Positions 11,591 to 25,508 are shown, numbered from the stretch's first letter. The stretch is 64,000 bases of DNA from Trichoplax adhaerens (GCF_000150275.1 NW_002060948.1:4940241-5004240); one strand, 5' to 3'. Program-made: numbers and translations. Notes: generated by a model from the letters alone, not told the origin.

Positions 11591-13646
11591 AGTTACTTTG
11601 CATTTGCTAGTACGACATCTGTTTTACACATATTAGTGCACTTGACTTAGTCACGTCCATTATTCCTGTCCTGTACTTTTGCTACCAAGACTGTCATGGT
11701 CATTTTCTAGTGGTCCATGGTATGGTGGAGTGTCGTTGTAGTTCCTATACGTGCATGGTATTTAGTAGTCCAGGACACTGTACACTATACACCGTATGGT
11801 ACAGTATGCAACATTAATCAGCTTGCACTGCAGTACAATACTGCTGGACTCCACTATGACGTCAGACCATCAGACGATGGTGTTCTACTCGCTCAGCCTA
11901 CAGTACTATATTCCCCGTAGTCCATGATACTGTACACTGTGCACTGTAAGGTACTGAACGTACGTGCCAGTCATGTTCACCAAACTGAAGCACACGAGCG
12001 GGAAATCGTCACTATTGAAAGTGCATTGCAGATTTGCAGCGGCCATTGCGCTTGATTCTTCCTCATCCATGCATGGAGGTCTGGGTGATAAATTAATCCT
12101 TGCCTTACTGAAAGAAACTTCTACTATTGCCTTACTAAGATTGCTGCTCCATCGAGGATTGAATTGAATTGAACTGGACTGCAGCCATAGCGTTGAATCA
12201 GTTATTTTGGATATCCAAAGGCTCAGCCAATTGATTAATTAATATTCTTATTATTCACTCTTACTCCACAAGTAGACGAGTAGATCGACAACTGCTACGC
12301 TCGTATCGGATTAAGGTAAGAGAGATTGGCTAAACTTTGCCATGGCTATATCGTCATTCCTTCTTATCCAGTTAAGCATGTTTCTACAACAGGAGAAATG
12401 ATAGCGAGTTCGTCTTGTCTAAGCATACAGTACATAGACACATTCGATTAGGCTAATCGTTTAGTTGTTGCGCTCATACAACAGTTCATTCAACCATTTC
12501 TATCCAATACGAGTTTGATAATACTCCCATCTTATGCTAATCATTATGACGAAAGTTTCTTGGTAGTAACTCGTTGACTTGAAGATCTCTGGCAGTTCTT
12601 GACTTTAGGCATGATCATTCGTAAGCTCTATTTCCTTCATAGTCATATATACAACTGTCATTTTTGACTTTAAAGATAAATGACGGCTATATCCTTGTTT
12701 ACTCCTATTGATCATGACGAAAACTTCTTGCCAGTTGCATACAGTCATCCCAGTCTTACGCTTACTTTATCATTGCATGACTTTAGGCATGGTCATTCAT
12801 AATAAGCTCTCTTTCCTTCATGGCATACGTACAATGGTCATTTTACTGGACAATTTAAAACATGCTTGCTGATCGACCTGTTTATAAGCTTACCACAGTG
12901 TACAGTGGTATTGGCTAGCTAAACCCCAATGATTGATATTTGACTAGAATTAACCATCATCAGTCTGTAGGATGTGACGCGACTTGAAAGCTAAAAAACC
13001 CCAAAATTGTTGATGGTAGGAACATGTCGATACTGGCTGCGTTTTCAACCATACTGCATTAGTTCGAACAAGTAGTATTGAACGCTTTAAAGTCACATCG
13101 ACACTTGTACAAGATCATTTCCATGTGGTCGACATACATACAAGTACACTAGACTGCACAGTATATACTGTATAGTGCAATCATGGCTACAGGATAAACT
13201 ATTTTTAATAATCAATTCATAGTCATTCACAATCAAAGTAGAATTGATTGCCTGAGAAGTAAGTCAACATCAACGATCGCCTATTTCACTAAAACACTTG
13301 AACCAAACAGGACTACTATTTTAGCATGCCAATCCATTCTATATATAAGCCTAATTGTTTTTGCTACAGTCATGGTACGGCTAACTTGAACGAACTCCAA
13401 TCTTATTTATGACTGATGTCCATAGCAGGAAAGTTTTTAATCTATTATTACGGGTACAAATATGGTGGAAATACCATTAGAATGCTGTACTACTGTAGCG
13501 TGGTCTACACCATATACGTGCTGATTCTTTCTCACATTTGTCTATCGACTGTTGCAACCATACACTATTTATACAAACGTAATACTGTATTAATTGATTT
13601 TGGACTATTGCATTGAACAGCTCCGACAATATCCACAACAATCAAC
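11591..13646. other. Gene-free region with TACTGTA-type motifs
   Basis: Between about 11755 and 11965 there are several patches of gtacactgt, tacagta and tactgtacactg, like the cluster at 6945-7205. Near 13160 the 14-bp palindrome ACAGTATATACTGT occurs. Short related blocks (tgactttaggcat followed by gtcattcataa) appear near 12600 and 12780. The open frame at 13416-13616 has no recognisable feature. Confidence 0.4.
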
Positions 13647-16600
13647 ATGCCACATCTATCAAAGCCTTATAAAATTTCCTCCTTTATGCCCTATTGTAAA
13701 CCATCCATTGAAAGATTGGATAACTTACCAACACCTCCAAACAGACAAGGTGGAACCTGTGAAAATGGATGGCAGTGTTGGCTGTATCAAAGCTCTCATT
13801 TGGAAGTTCTTGACTGTCGAAATGGTAATTAACAGTAACATTGTAGTAATTGTTCTGATCGCTTGTGTTGGCATGGTATTCCTTGACCATTTGCAAATTA
13901 TATAATACGTACATACAGTAAATTTCCAAAACTGAATTCTAGATTAAAATAATTCTTGGTGTCAAAAATTACGTAATCGGATGAATTCTGATTCTAATCG
14001 CAGTACAACACTTAGATAAAGTAGCTTTTTGCATTGAGCTAAATACTGAGTTAACCTTGCATATGGATACTAATTTCAGTAGTCTACATAGAATTACATA
14101 GGTACTGCCAAGGAATAGTGCGATATGAATAAAATTTGTACATTATGACAATACTTGCTTTTATTCCAATCGACTTTATTTTATATCATAGAATTAATCT
14201 TCAAATTTATCATCGCTTTAATTAAGGTAACTGTATCTCATCGTGGAATTGGAAGAAAGACTCATCTGCTACGATAGTTGGGGTAGATGAATTCTCATCG
14301 CATAATTCAAACATGTTAGTGATGGCTATATCAACCACAACCAACAGCTTTCTGCGTGCAGACAGTGGATTACTTTATCTTTATGATCCTGCTATTTCTC
14401 GAGTTGTTAAAGCAATCGAGTTACCATTTACTCCCACCTTTGTTTCTACCATGACAACCGATGGTGGCCCAACAGCTACTCCGGCCAACTTTGGCAATGC
14501 TTTAAGGCTTTTTTTTGGTGTTGTAGCCCTTGGTGCTGTTGATGGCAGTATTTATTTACTTGACATGGGGATGGACGATCAAAGTTTAGTTTGTGATGAA
14601 AGTTGCCCTAGAAATGTTCAAATAATTGATGCTGGCACAACGGCAGACTATGCTACACTCCGTTCAACTGCAAGGAAATATCAAATGCATCTATGTTTGC
14701 GTTTAGGAGGTGAAAAAAACTTTCTCCATATTTTTAAAGTTGTACTGTTCTTTATTGTACTGCGCTGTAGTCAATGATAGCTAATTAACTGATCTGGCCT
14801 ACTTTTCCCTAACTCAATTCAATTGATATTATCTATAACGTAGTATGAAATATCGTTGATATCTTACTGTTGATCTAAACTATTCTTTTGCAGCCAAATT
14901 TCAAGAGAATGGAAAATTCTGTTACTTCTATTCCGACTTCAAACAGTATCGCAGTTTTTCAAAGAGTAAGAAGAGATTTTTGTGATAAATTATTGCAGTA
15001 TGTCATGTAGAGATTAGGTTATGAATAGTACAGTAACTTTTACAATATAGCTATTATTTGAAATCATGTACTTAAATATTGCTATATAATGTCTTTTTTG
15101 CTTGCTTTGCAGAGGAAGCCGAAGTTACCTGTTTAAAGTATATTCAGCAAATCAATTGTATTGTTGCGGGTTTAAAATTCGGAGGGATTCAGTTCTACAA
15201 CTTAAAAGATTACTCATTAATGTATGAGCAACCTTTTCTACTAGTTCATTGTTAATAACAACTTTATACACATGTTATTAATAATATACCCTTGCAATTG
15301 TTCTATCTTACGGGATTAGTTGTAATATGCTGTTATTTGTGTTCTAGACATAGCGTAAATGTCTTTTTAGATGATACTATAAATGGAATTCCTATTACCC
15401 ATTTTGTATATCAAGAACCAGAAGATGATCCTAAGCCATTCTGCTATTTATGGGCTGCTTCAGGGTCGTCACTGAAAGACTCAACGTAAGACATGATTTA
15501 GCCTGATATCAGTAAATAGAGTTGGACAATCGATTCAACATTTATATTATTAACGGTAAATAACCGAAAAACTCTTTATGGTATTGCAGGAACCCTTCTA
15601 GTTCTGCTGTAATAAAAATGTATCAACTAAAATTTAGCCAGCGTGAAAAATTAACTGAAAGATTTTATTACATGGTATGAAAATTTACAACAAAAGCGAT
15701 TGCTAACTGTAACTACAGTTGATGTTCAACAATAATGAATATTGAAAGTTGACGTGAAATAGGACAGTCAGTTAGCCACAAAGTAATGTAACATATATTA
15801 TCATCTATCTTAGGCTCTTGAATCCTGCCACCCAGTATTCACTCACACCTTATCCAGCAATTGCTATTCACTATTGAATGACGCAAATGATAGCCGTTTG
15901 ATATCGTGTTTTGCTATTGGTATTTTAATCTGATTTACATTGCATTTGATTTAAAATAATAATAAGCACTTGTTTTTTAGTTGCAAGCTTATTCTTGAGG
16001 ATTTTTGTACAATTTGTTACGATATAGAACGACCGATTCGAGATAATGATGGAGTTAATGTAAATTCTACGCTAGCGGCTTTTATTTGGGAATCGTATAA
16101 TATTGGGTCTAGTGCCTCACCTGTTTGTTACATTGGCATATTCAATATCAACGTATGGTATCACATGCATTTACCGTCTTACTTAAAGTAAGTATTTATT
16201 CGACCATTATATATCAATGTGAGGATATACGTATTGTAATTCAATGATTTTGACTTTGGAAATAATAAAATTAAAAAATTGTTCGATTGCTCGTATTCTA
16301 TTTCAATAGCCCTAGCTATGTAGATAAGAGTGGTGCTTGTCCTTTTTTTGCATTTACCGATATGACAGAAGTAGCCCATTCTGCTATTGCTGATAATATT
16401 CTAGTAAGTTTGCTAAGTAATTTGATTTATCTGTTGACCATATACTATCACGGTTGATAAATTTGTAGCGTAATTAATACTGATCGATCTATCCTAATCT
16501 CTCACTTAGGTTGCAAATATCAATAGAAGAAAATTAACTCGTTATCAACCTTCATCCAATGTAGCCACAGAGCAAACATCATGGCCCTGGTCATTATCCT

Positions 16601-19600
16601 TTGGTAACTTTCGAGATCGATATGCAATATGACAATGATTTATAACCTATAAATGAATAGAATTATCATGTGATTGAATCACTATACAAATATGTATCGT
16701 ATATGATAAAATAGTCATTATCACAGTTAGGTTAAAATTAATACTGTGTCAATGCTACACTAGTACATCTGAACGCAATATCATAAATATGTGCCAACTT
16801 GCTTACTCCACTATGTCCGTATAGTATTGGGCATAGGATCATCTTCATCTTATATACTAATATTTTAGCCTAAATTTTTTGGGGTAGATACGCTTTTTGT
16901 AATGGACACAGGACTGATAGAAGTTGAATCGTTAGGTGTTCAACTCAATGCGTTAGCTACTTTAAACAATGATGGTCCTTCTGCTCTAAGAAATCCACAA
17001 GACATTTTTCAAGCTTTTGGCATGGCTGGAATTTTACCAGCGAGTGTAGATACCAAGACAACTAATGCTGCAGTAAGTGTTATTAGCAAGTGACACGATA
17101 TGTAATGCTATAGAACTCATTTAGAATTCTTTTATTGCGCAAAGGAGCAACGCTTAGCAATCTTAACAACTTGCTTAGAAGAAGGGTCATCATCATTTAT
17201 ATCCTCCTGTATTAAGACTTGGTCTAACATCGGTTCGTAGAAACTAGAAGTTTTTTTGCTATATTTCGTGTGCACTAGGTGATATAATTTCCTTAATTAT
17301 TCTCTAAATTGTAGATTACTCCAAATCTGGATGCTCTCTACGTCTTGTGCTAGAATGGGCTTGGTTATTAGTAAACAATTACAAAAATTCGCTTGACGAA
17401 TTGTGTAAGTATTCGCTTGACAATTGTGTGAGTGATCGTTGAAGATACAAAGAAATTTTTTCCTATATTTAATTAGCTATTTCTGATCTTCACACTTTTT
17501 AAAACAGGCGAACCAATCTTCGACGGAAGAGCTTTAAGTATTGGAGATAGCACCTATAAAACTTTGCGCAGATATTCTGGATTATTTCGTTATTTGACTT
17601 TAAATTTTTGTGGTCTCATCGATTATTCCGATAATACAACGGAACAAGGTTATCATTAATTAGTAGGATATCAATTTTACTACATTTGTACTGTGTATTC
17701 TAATTACTTTTGCGCTATATTTAGGTGTGGCTGAAATAGAAAGCAAATTGCAAGCAACCTTATTTATTAATGAGGTATATCATAAAAATCATTACTATTA
17801 AATTAAAATAATTCTTAAATCTGAAATTCATCATTTAAATATTCGTAATTATATTATTTAGTGGCTTGACGTATTACTTTGGCTTCTTGGTAATGAGATC
17901 TTACCAGAAGTAGCAGGTTTAAAAATTGTCTTAATACTTTTCGTATGATGCTATTTTAAAAATGATGATCTTATTATCATACGCTATTTATCATGATTTA
18001 CTGATATTTTATCGGTTGCAGAGGAAGTTGCCTCATCCGATACTAGGTGAAAAAATATTTCCTCACAGATATTTTCCTTTTATTATCATTATAATCTTTA
18101 ACTACTCCTTGTTTGCTTGACACCGCAGCCTGGTCTGTTTTCCTACTAAGGCTATATTTGCCGAATATCTGGAAGCCCGAAGGCAACTTTTATATACAGA
18201 TCAAGGGTAAATTTAAAGTTTCTAAACCTGTTAATATACTATTGAAGATTTATATGTTATTTACAATAGATAATTTACTTATTCATCAAGGGAATTAAGA
18301 ACGTGCGATACAGGATTAATGATCGATGGGATAATCGCACTACTAAAAAGTCCGGTAGATGAAATTTGGGGTCCTAGCGCAAATGGACGCGGAGTCTACC
18401 CTCCTCCAAGCTTACATGTAAAATATCTTTTACATTATCATCACTATCTATCACAATTTGATATATATATACAAGCGACTCGACGTAACAATCTGTAACC
18501 TAATATCTCGATATTATCTGATTGCAGGCTCTGCTGAATATATATTTTATTCATAGCCCTGATGTCAAAATAAAACACAGCATTGTATCTTTTCAAACGT
18601 AACCAATTTAGGATACTAGCAATGCAAATCGTTGAAGAATATGCTGTTTTTCTTTGGAAACTTTTCTTTAATTTTCAATCACCAGATTTTTTACGCGTTG
18701 CTGGACTTAGGAAAAAAGTATGAAACTTTTAGTGATCTTGCTTCAGAATTCGCAATTAGATTCGGATTAGAGAAAGGTTTAACGAAGCTACTTTATGGCC
18801 TCTGGTTACTAGATGGGCATCAGTTCGATGTAAGTATGCAAAATTGAATTATCTTCCACATTATAAAATCTAAATTATTATTTTATTACTTAACCCAATA
18901 GCTTGCCGTAGAAACTTTACGAAATCCAGTAATTAATGTTCAAATCGCTGAATGGCAAAATGAGCGAATTCTGAGGACCTTACTGCGACATAGTAATTTT
19001 ATTAAATATTACTTTTAATAATGGCTATTTTGAACATCAGAATCGATTAACTGCATCCTCTTCTACATAGATCGTCTTAGATTATGTCTACAGTATTACC
19101 GAAATGTACAATTACAGACTCGTATTTCTGATAACAAACGACTGGTCTTTGAAATACTGATTGCAAATGGGTATACCTATCATTGTTATGCATTGTTAAA
19201 AATTTGTAGATTTTTCATTCGTTATGAAATTACGTTTGAGTAATATTATTAACTGTAGTTTCAAATATTTTAAAAAAATTTTAGTTTGGTGGCGGAGGCA
19301 TTATCACTGCAGGTATAGTTTTTATGGCATTTATAACCAATTATATAGGCAGCAGTGTAGGCTGTAAGCTAATATTCAAAATTATGCCTTTTATAAGCCT
19401 TCGGACAAGGATTTATTTTACTACATCCTCGAGGAAAGCGACAAGTGTAAGACATATGACATTTTGATAATTGGAAGTTGAATCCAAAAGTTCTTTTATT
19501 TCTCTTATTGCACTTATTTTGATTCTTAACAGACGGACACCTGACGGAGATATCAGGAATAATAAGCAGTGATGAAGACATTGTAAGTTTCTTCTAGTAG

Positions 19601-22600
19601 GTACAACAATAGATAAAATAGTTAAATACTAACACTGTAATATGTTTAATAAGGCAAAATTTACCGAATGGTTGGAAAAGAAGTCACATCCTTCTAAATA
19701 TGAATTGCTAGTCGATTTTTATGTCCAACGCGGACGCTATCCAGAAGCAGTTGCTGCTATGGAAAGACTGACCACAAGAGCAATGGTAGCTATATATGTT
19801 TTATTTTACAGATAATATGCTTGGATAAGCTTTATTATGATTGCGTATTATATATATCTAATAATTAGGACGCCCCTAACTATGATATGGATCGTCTTCG
19901 CTCGATGAATATTGCGATCAACGGAATAAAGCAAACTATTCCGAATATTCACCAAAAGTTACTGTCCATAAAGTCACCACATACACCAAATGAAAAATGT
20001 AAAAATCTTGTTACAGAAAATACTATATACAATACATTAACTGCTTGGATTTTGCTTCCGGTTAACTTTATAAATCTACATTTTTACAACATAATCTGAT
20101 ATTGTTTTACCATTTAGTTACAAAAGATTGCACGCCACTGTCGGTTGACATGAAATACTCTCAATTTTCGAATCGATCGTCGACGGAAATGTTAGGTAAA
20201 ATCGTAACAAAAGTGGAGGAAGTTAGGCGTAGTTGTAAAACCAGAGCAACAAAATTTTTGCCTTTTATTAGTCCCCCCCTACTTCCTTCCGATAGCCGAG
20301 AAGCCAGGTTAGTTCTAATAATTTCAGGGTATCAGAAATTTATGGAAAGTTAGATTACTGATGTTAGGCGATCGTTTATTTTTTTGATATAGCCCTGTCA
20401 GTAACTACGGAAAGAAGGTAACTAACAACAATAAGAAAGGATTAAACAATGTATCTATCTTTCAGAGCTATCCTAGAGTTTGCATATTATGTTGTATGTG
20501 GCCTCAAAAATGTTGTAGTAATCAGTCATTAAATTTCAGGATATATCAGATCCGGAATCGCTCGAAAAGATTCTACATAGACGGTACGGCAAACACAGTT
20601 AGATAAACTTTGGTATTAATAATTTTTTAGCATAGCTTAGTAGAAATATTACTGAAAATTTAATAGGCCAGCATATAGTTCCTATTCGCAAGAGCAACTC
20701 AGTCGTATGGAATTATTGCGGGTAGGATATGCTATACAATACTGCATTAAATTAAAAATTCTTTTGTGGGTTTCGCCTTTAACAAGAAATGAATGTTCCA
20801 AATGATTTACTCGTAGAAATTGACTGCAGAAAACAAAGTAGTTAAAAAGCATGTACAATTAAATCTTGGCGATCAAAAAGATATCTTGGTAATTTTCAAA
20901 ACAATATCAGCAATAATTTAAGAATTCCAGTTTAATATTTTTATTGCCTAACTGCTTCTATTTGGGAATTCGTAAGGCTAATAACATTGGAAACGATGTT
21001 AGGAAAGGTGTTATGCCGCTCCCTGACACCGTATTAAAAGTGCGTACTGTGATCTACAACTTCCGTAGGGAATTACGAATAAAATTAGCCACGAACATGT
21101 AAAATTTATGTTTTACTACTGATATATCTTTAGGTACACCATATCACACCGAAATCAGATAAATATTTTGCAACTAGAACTGAGAATAGAGCTATCGGAG
21201 GCATGCCCAGTAATTTAGAAGGCGGTAAGTACTGTATTGTATATCATATATTTTGTTAAAAATTTGGTTAATTTCATATACGGTTTGAATGGCAGATGCT
21301 GTGACCAATACTTATACGACACCGCAACGCAAGATCCTTAGGCAATGTATTGTAAACTTTTCATATGATATCACAATTGTTCATCACGGTAAAAGTGAAA
21401 AATAGCCTGTCTCTTAATTTTATAACTATTTTATTAGCTATTGAACCATCTAGTACTCGAGCATCAAGACCTTTTTCAGCTAGACCGCGTGTCAGTTTTA
21501 AAGACCAACAGCATCATAACTCTTCATCCGACGATAGTAGTTTGGTAATGCTATTTATACTTTTAATAGCTAAACTCAATTCGTTACGGTTTTTTATATC
21601 GTTTGATTCTTTGTAGATGGATTCTAAAGATAGTCAGAGTATGGATGTGGACATACAAGAAGAATCAATTAGCGATAAAAATGACTTAGATAATGACTCT
21701 GATGATGGTCCTGAAGTCATCCTTTTAGAAGGTACTCCATTAACAACAAATGATAAAGTGACCGCAAGACGCACGAAGGGCGAATCTTCAGTAGCTCATC
21801 CCTCGCGCAGCAGTGCTGTGGCCTCCTTCGTAGATGACAATGAAGATGTTTCTGATGAGAACTTGGACCCAGATAATGACAGTAACATCCATGAGATGGA
21901 TATTATCCCATCATTGAAGGATAATCCTGATATTTTCCGTATAAGTACTACTGCTCCTGTTGTCAGTACTTCAAGTATAAAAGAACCGAAAACTCCGAAA
22001 ACTCTTGATAGTTTACCAATTTTGAACTCTGAATTTGGTGCCTTGGATTCCACCCATGACAAAAGTTTTCGAATGAAATTAAGAAGTTCTGATGATATTT
22101 CTATGTTATCCTCTGAACTATCGCCTACAAGTACTATAGATCTCAGTGCTAGGTCGATTTTATCATCTACTTTGGCAATGGCTCATTACAGAGTGCCTCA
22201 ACATTATCGATCCATCCTGGAACACTCTCCACGAGTAACGCGATCTATGAGTAAAAAACTGGCCAAGATTGCGTCTGGAAAATCAAGTGTTGCGGAGCCT
22301 TCTTTCAGTCAGCAAAGGTATTAGTACTGTCCATGACTTGCGCTAATCTAGAAATGATGATTACGATTTCACCACATCGTTCGAATAAAGTATTCAATTC
22401 AAAGAATTGTAATTCGGAAAGTACAAGCTGAGACTTAGTACTTCTTGTAGCTTTATGTTTAGTTACTGCTATTAACATATTGGTTGTTCGCTAGCATGCT
22501 TGTGTAGTAGCAAGTCGTGATTTTTAAGGCACATTCATCTTCTCAATCTTAATAAATTACATTTACCGTTTGTATACTTGTTTGACTAAAATGAACTGGT

Positions 22601-22869
22601 TTATTATTTTACTACATAGTCAAGTAAATTCAGAAAATATACCAATGAAATCAGCAAGAAAAATGAAATCGAACTACTCCAGGATCCCAGAAACTAACCG
22701 GGCGGAAATTGAGACTTCAAAGAAAGCTAGTTCGAATTTTTCAAATAGCCCTTTATCTTTCAAAATGCCCGCCAAAATTTTAGCACCAACATCTTCGCAA
22801 CCTCAAAAGACTACTAAGAAAGGAGTTAACCTAAGAACCAAAAGCAGGAGAAAGAGTGCTCGAAGATAA
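13647..22869 (+). CDS. AHCTF1: ELYS-type nucleoporin (AHCTF1 homologue)
   Basis: ELYS binds chromatin, recruits the Nup107-160 complex and starts nuclear pore assembly. I recovered 39 exons, about 1,615 residues (vertebrate ELYS is near 2,260). First exon 13647-13824 (start ATG, then LEVLDCRNG); the N-terminal beta-propeller spans 14227-14709 (LYLYDPAISRVVKAIELP) to about 17072, including ITHFVYQEPEDDP and GIFNINVWYH. The alpha-helical domain runs 17145-19998 (RLVLEWAWLL in 17315-17404; GLMIDGIIALL in 18300-18417; EWLEKKSHPSKYELLVDFY in 19654-19785). A disordered Ser/Asp-rich tail fills 20118-22317 and a Lys/Arg-rich end 22620-22869 (TKSRRKSARR, TAA). Micro-exons: 18022-18046 (25 nt), 19285-19312 (28 nt), 20393-20417 (25 nt). 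Two junctions (15919 to 15981, 16603 to 16869) do not keep frame with the sites found, so small exons or unusual sites were probably missed there; about 20 residues near the N-terminus are also absent. No GRP-type AT-hook core was seen. Confidence 0.93.
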
Positions 22870-24189
22870 AATTTTCTTCCTAGAAATCGAATGAATGTAC
22901 TGTAAATCTAAATTATTATTTAAGATCGATTGTTGACACATGATCTAGTGATTCATAGATAGACAGCTAGTATTAAATATTGTACTGTAAACTCGTATCG
23001 TAAACATTCAATCATGCTTGGTACGATATCTACTTACACTTAATAAATGGCCTACTGCGAAGATTTGTAAAATTTCGATCACTTGAAAGAGACTTACTTT
23101 TTTCCTTATACCTTGTACAGTAAACTGCCTCGTTTCTTATGTAAGGACAGCAAATTATTACTCTCAGATTTTGTTATTACGAAAGTATTCAGAAGATGTT
23201 ATTGATGGTATACTGATCGTGCTATACATTTAGATTAGGAAAAGAACCATAAAATAGAATAAATTCCTAGATACGCGTATTTTAAGTTAAATTATGTAGT
23301 ATATTTCAAAATAGAAATATATTAACTACAGTGTCCATGGTTATATTGGACTTTCATGGTGAAAGTATGCTCCGAAAATACTTTATTTTTATTTAGCGTA
23401 ACTTAATGGTGATGCATTTGTACGTTTCTAAGATCTGCTTGTAATTTGATTCTGGCTTCAGCCGGTAACCTATCCAGAGTGATTTTTCACCGTCTTGTCA
23501 TAGAATATCCAGTTTATCAAAGTATATTTCTATGGCTTTGAACTTATAGCTGAACGTCGTTGCGATTGCGTAATTATATAATTCATAAATAGTATGATGA
23601 AATAAAAATGATTCTCATTTACGTTTACAATAATTAATGGATATTACATTTAACGTCTTTAATAGTTACATTTACGTTTTATATAAAATTAATGTATTAC
23701 TGTATTGGGTATTCTATAATATCAGTCTATTGCATCAGAAGGAATGAACAACCAATCTAACCATAGGACTGGACACTTGAGCATACGAACCACTACTTCA
23801 GTAAATTATTAGCAAAGCGTAACTCATAAAGTATGAGCGCTGTATGTGCGATAATTTGCAATATACTGTACTTGCACACAGTATATTGCAATTTAGTGTT
23901 GAGTGATAACCAATAGATATTAGTGCCCATCGTTTGTACTGTACACTAACTTAATTTCTTGCGAAACTTAGTACTTCAACACCATTTAAGATTGCAGCTG
24001 TGATCGCTATTCAACGTAAATCTACATACTAATACATTGTATGGGCCTACTGGATAGTCCCTGATAATTGCATGAATATACGCTTTCTTTTTGCCATCGA
24101 TATTCCTACTCGCGATAAACCAATGCTATAGTTTTACTTCTGGAAAGAAAAACTTGAAAAGGTATCCAAGTATCATATAGGATTTGACC
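22870..24189. other. ELYS 3' flank, no gene seen
   Basis: An AATAAA lies at 23042-23047, about 175 bp after the ELYS stop, and is a plausible polyadenylation signal. The rest is AT-rich without a supported open frame. A strong inverted repeat at 23856-23891 is listed separately. Confidence 0.45.
23856..23891. repeat. Perfect 14-bp inverted repeat with 8-nt spacer
   Basis: Left arm TTGCAATATACTGT (23856-23869) and right arm ACAGTATATTGCAA (23878-23891) are exact reverse complements around ACTTGCAC. The inner part is the same TACTGT/ACAGTA motif that is common elsewhere in the window. Confidence 0.9.
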
Positions 24190-24930
24190 TTCATATGTAC
24201 CTATTCATGGTCTGCTCTGTTCTTCTCGTTACCGACAGCCTAGACCTCTCACCAAGTTCGTGCGCTAGTTTAGCAGTAAGCCCTGACAGTGGATACCTCT
24301 ATATTGTAATCATAGAGACAAAATAAGATTTTTCTTTTTATCTCTATGATTGGAACTGGGGTCAGATATATGCCAATTCCTGGTATGTTCTGGTCTTCTC
24401 ATTAAAGATCGCCTAGATCTCTTATTAAGCTTATACGCTAGGTTAGTAGTAAGCCCAGATTATACCTCCATCTCTATGACTGAAACTTGGATCAGATATA
24501 TGCCAATTTCTGATCTGTTCTGGTCTTCTCATTAATGATAGCCTAGATCTCACATCAAGCTTATACGCTAGCTCAGCAGTAAATCCAGACCATGAATACC
24601 TCCGTATTGAAAGTATAGAAGCAGAACTTTCTATTTTATCTCTATGACTGAAACTTAGATCAGATATATGTCAATTCATGGTCTGTTCTGGTCTTCTCAA
24701 TAGTGACAGCCCAGATCTCTCATCCAGCTCAGGCGCTAGCTCAGAAGTAAGAATGTAAATACGGGTGTCTCAACATTGGTGAATATCTCTATGTTGATCA
24801 GATCTACGTATGCCTATTCATGGACTGTCCTAGTCTTCTCATTAATGATAGGCCAAACCTCTCATCATGCTCGGGCGCTAACTCAGCAATAAAAGACCGC
24901 GTATACCTCCATATTGCAACCATGGAGATA
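24190..24930. repeat. Tandem repeat, about 5 diverged copies of near 168 bp
   Basis: Each copy has an element like agatatatgccaattc, then tctggtcttctcattaa, then gcctagatctc, then gcgctagctcagcagtaag, then tacctccatat. Starts lie near 24192, 24363, 24493, 24661 and 24808. Most spacings are about 168 bp; one copy is near 130 bp through an internal loss. The open frame at 24350-24535 is a by-product of the array. Confidence 0.85.
24308..24351. repeat. 11-bp inverted repeat inside the tandem array
   Basis: AATCATAGAGA (24308-24318) and TCTCTATGATT (24341-24351) are exact reverse complements around a 22-nt AT-rich spacer. It sits at the junction between the first and second array copies. Confidence 0.8.
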
Positions 24931-25508
24931 TGAAGGCTTTTAAAGCTGCATTTAAAACTTGAACTCTCAGGCTGTCGGTCTGGCCGGCTGTTACTAGAAG
25001 ACCGCCATTGCGCAAGATCGACCTTTGAGGTAAACTAAACTTTATTTACTGTCTTGCTGAGGCTTTGAAATTTTTCATGGAGATCGTAAACTTTGACCAA
25101 GTTTATGCCAATGAGTAGAGAAAGAATTGCCTAAATAGTATTAAATGTAACTCTAACCTATGAAATAAGCATGAATCAGTATTAGTTAATAGTGGAAATT
25201 GAGATGGATGATAATCCAGCATCAGATAGATGCAATCGCAATCATTCGTTGATTTGGTAAGCAAGTCCTTTATGATCTTACCTTGGACTTGCTGCATAAC
25301 AACCTTGTCGTTTATGCTTCAAAGACATCAATTAATTTGGTAAATTGTAAGTAAATGATATAGAATACCTGTTTATAGTAGTTATGTCATGTTGTGAAGG
25401 AAATTTAAGTGCCTTCTTAATGTGTAACTTCCAATTATTGTCTATTCAGTATATACAGAGATTGACCGAGGATTAAAGTGAATAGACTGTATTGGGCTTC
25501 TTGGAAAG
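24931..25508. other. Intergenic upstream of the F-box gene
   Basis: No gene seen. It would contain the promoter and 5' leader of the F-box gene. Confidence 0.4.

Noticed and set aside
11095-11603. Three overlapping minus-strand frames encoding related 54-residue units, possibly a repeat protein
   Set aside because: The DNA unit is 163 bp, so each copy shifts frame; the similarity comes from the DNA repeat, not from a conserved protein.
13594-13905. Longer plus-strand frame overlapping the ELYS first exon
   Set aside because: The ELYS frame from 13647 carries the conserved LEVLDCRNG segment and a usable donor; the longer frame shows nothing recognisable.
14079-14100. A 22-nt possible micro-exon filling the gap between the first two ELYS exons
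   Set aside because: It has an acceptor and donor but would change the phase (1 to 2) and break the frame into the exon at 14227.
24350-24535. Plus-strand open frame of 61 codons
   Set aside because: It lies wholly within the 168-bp tandem array and repeats its own peptide text.
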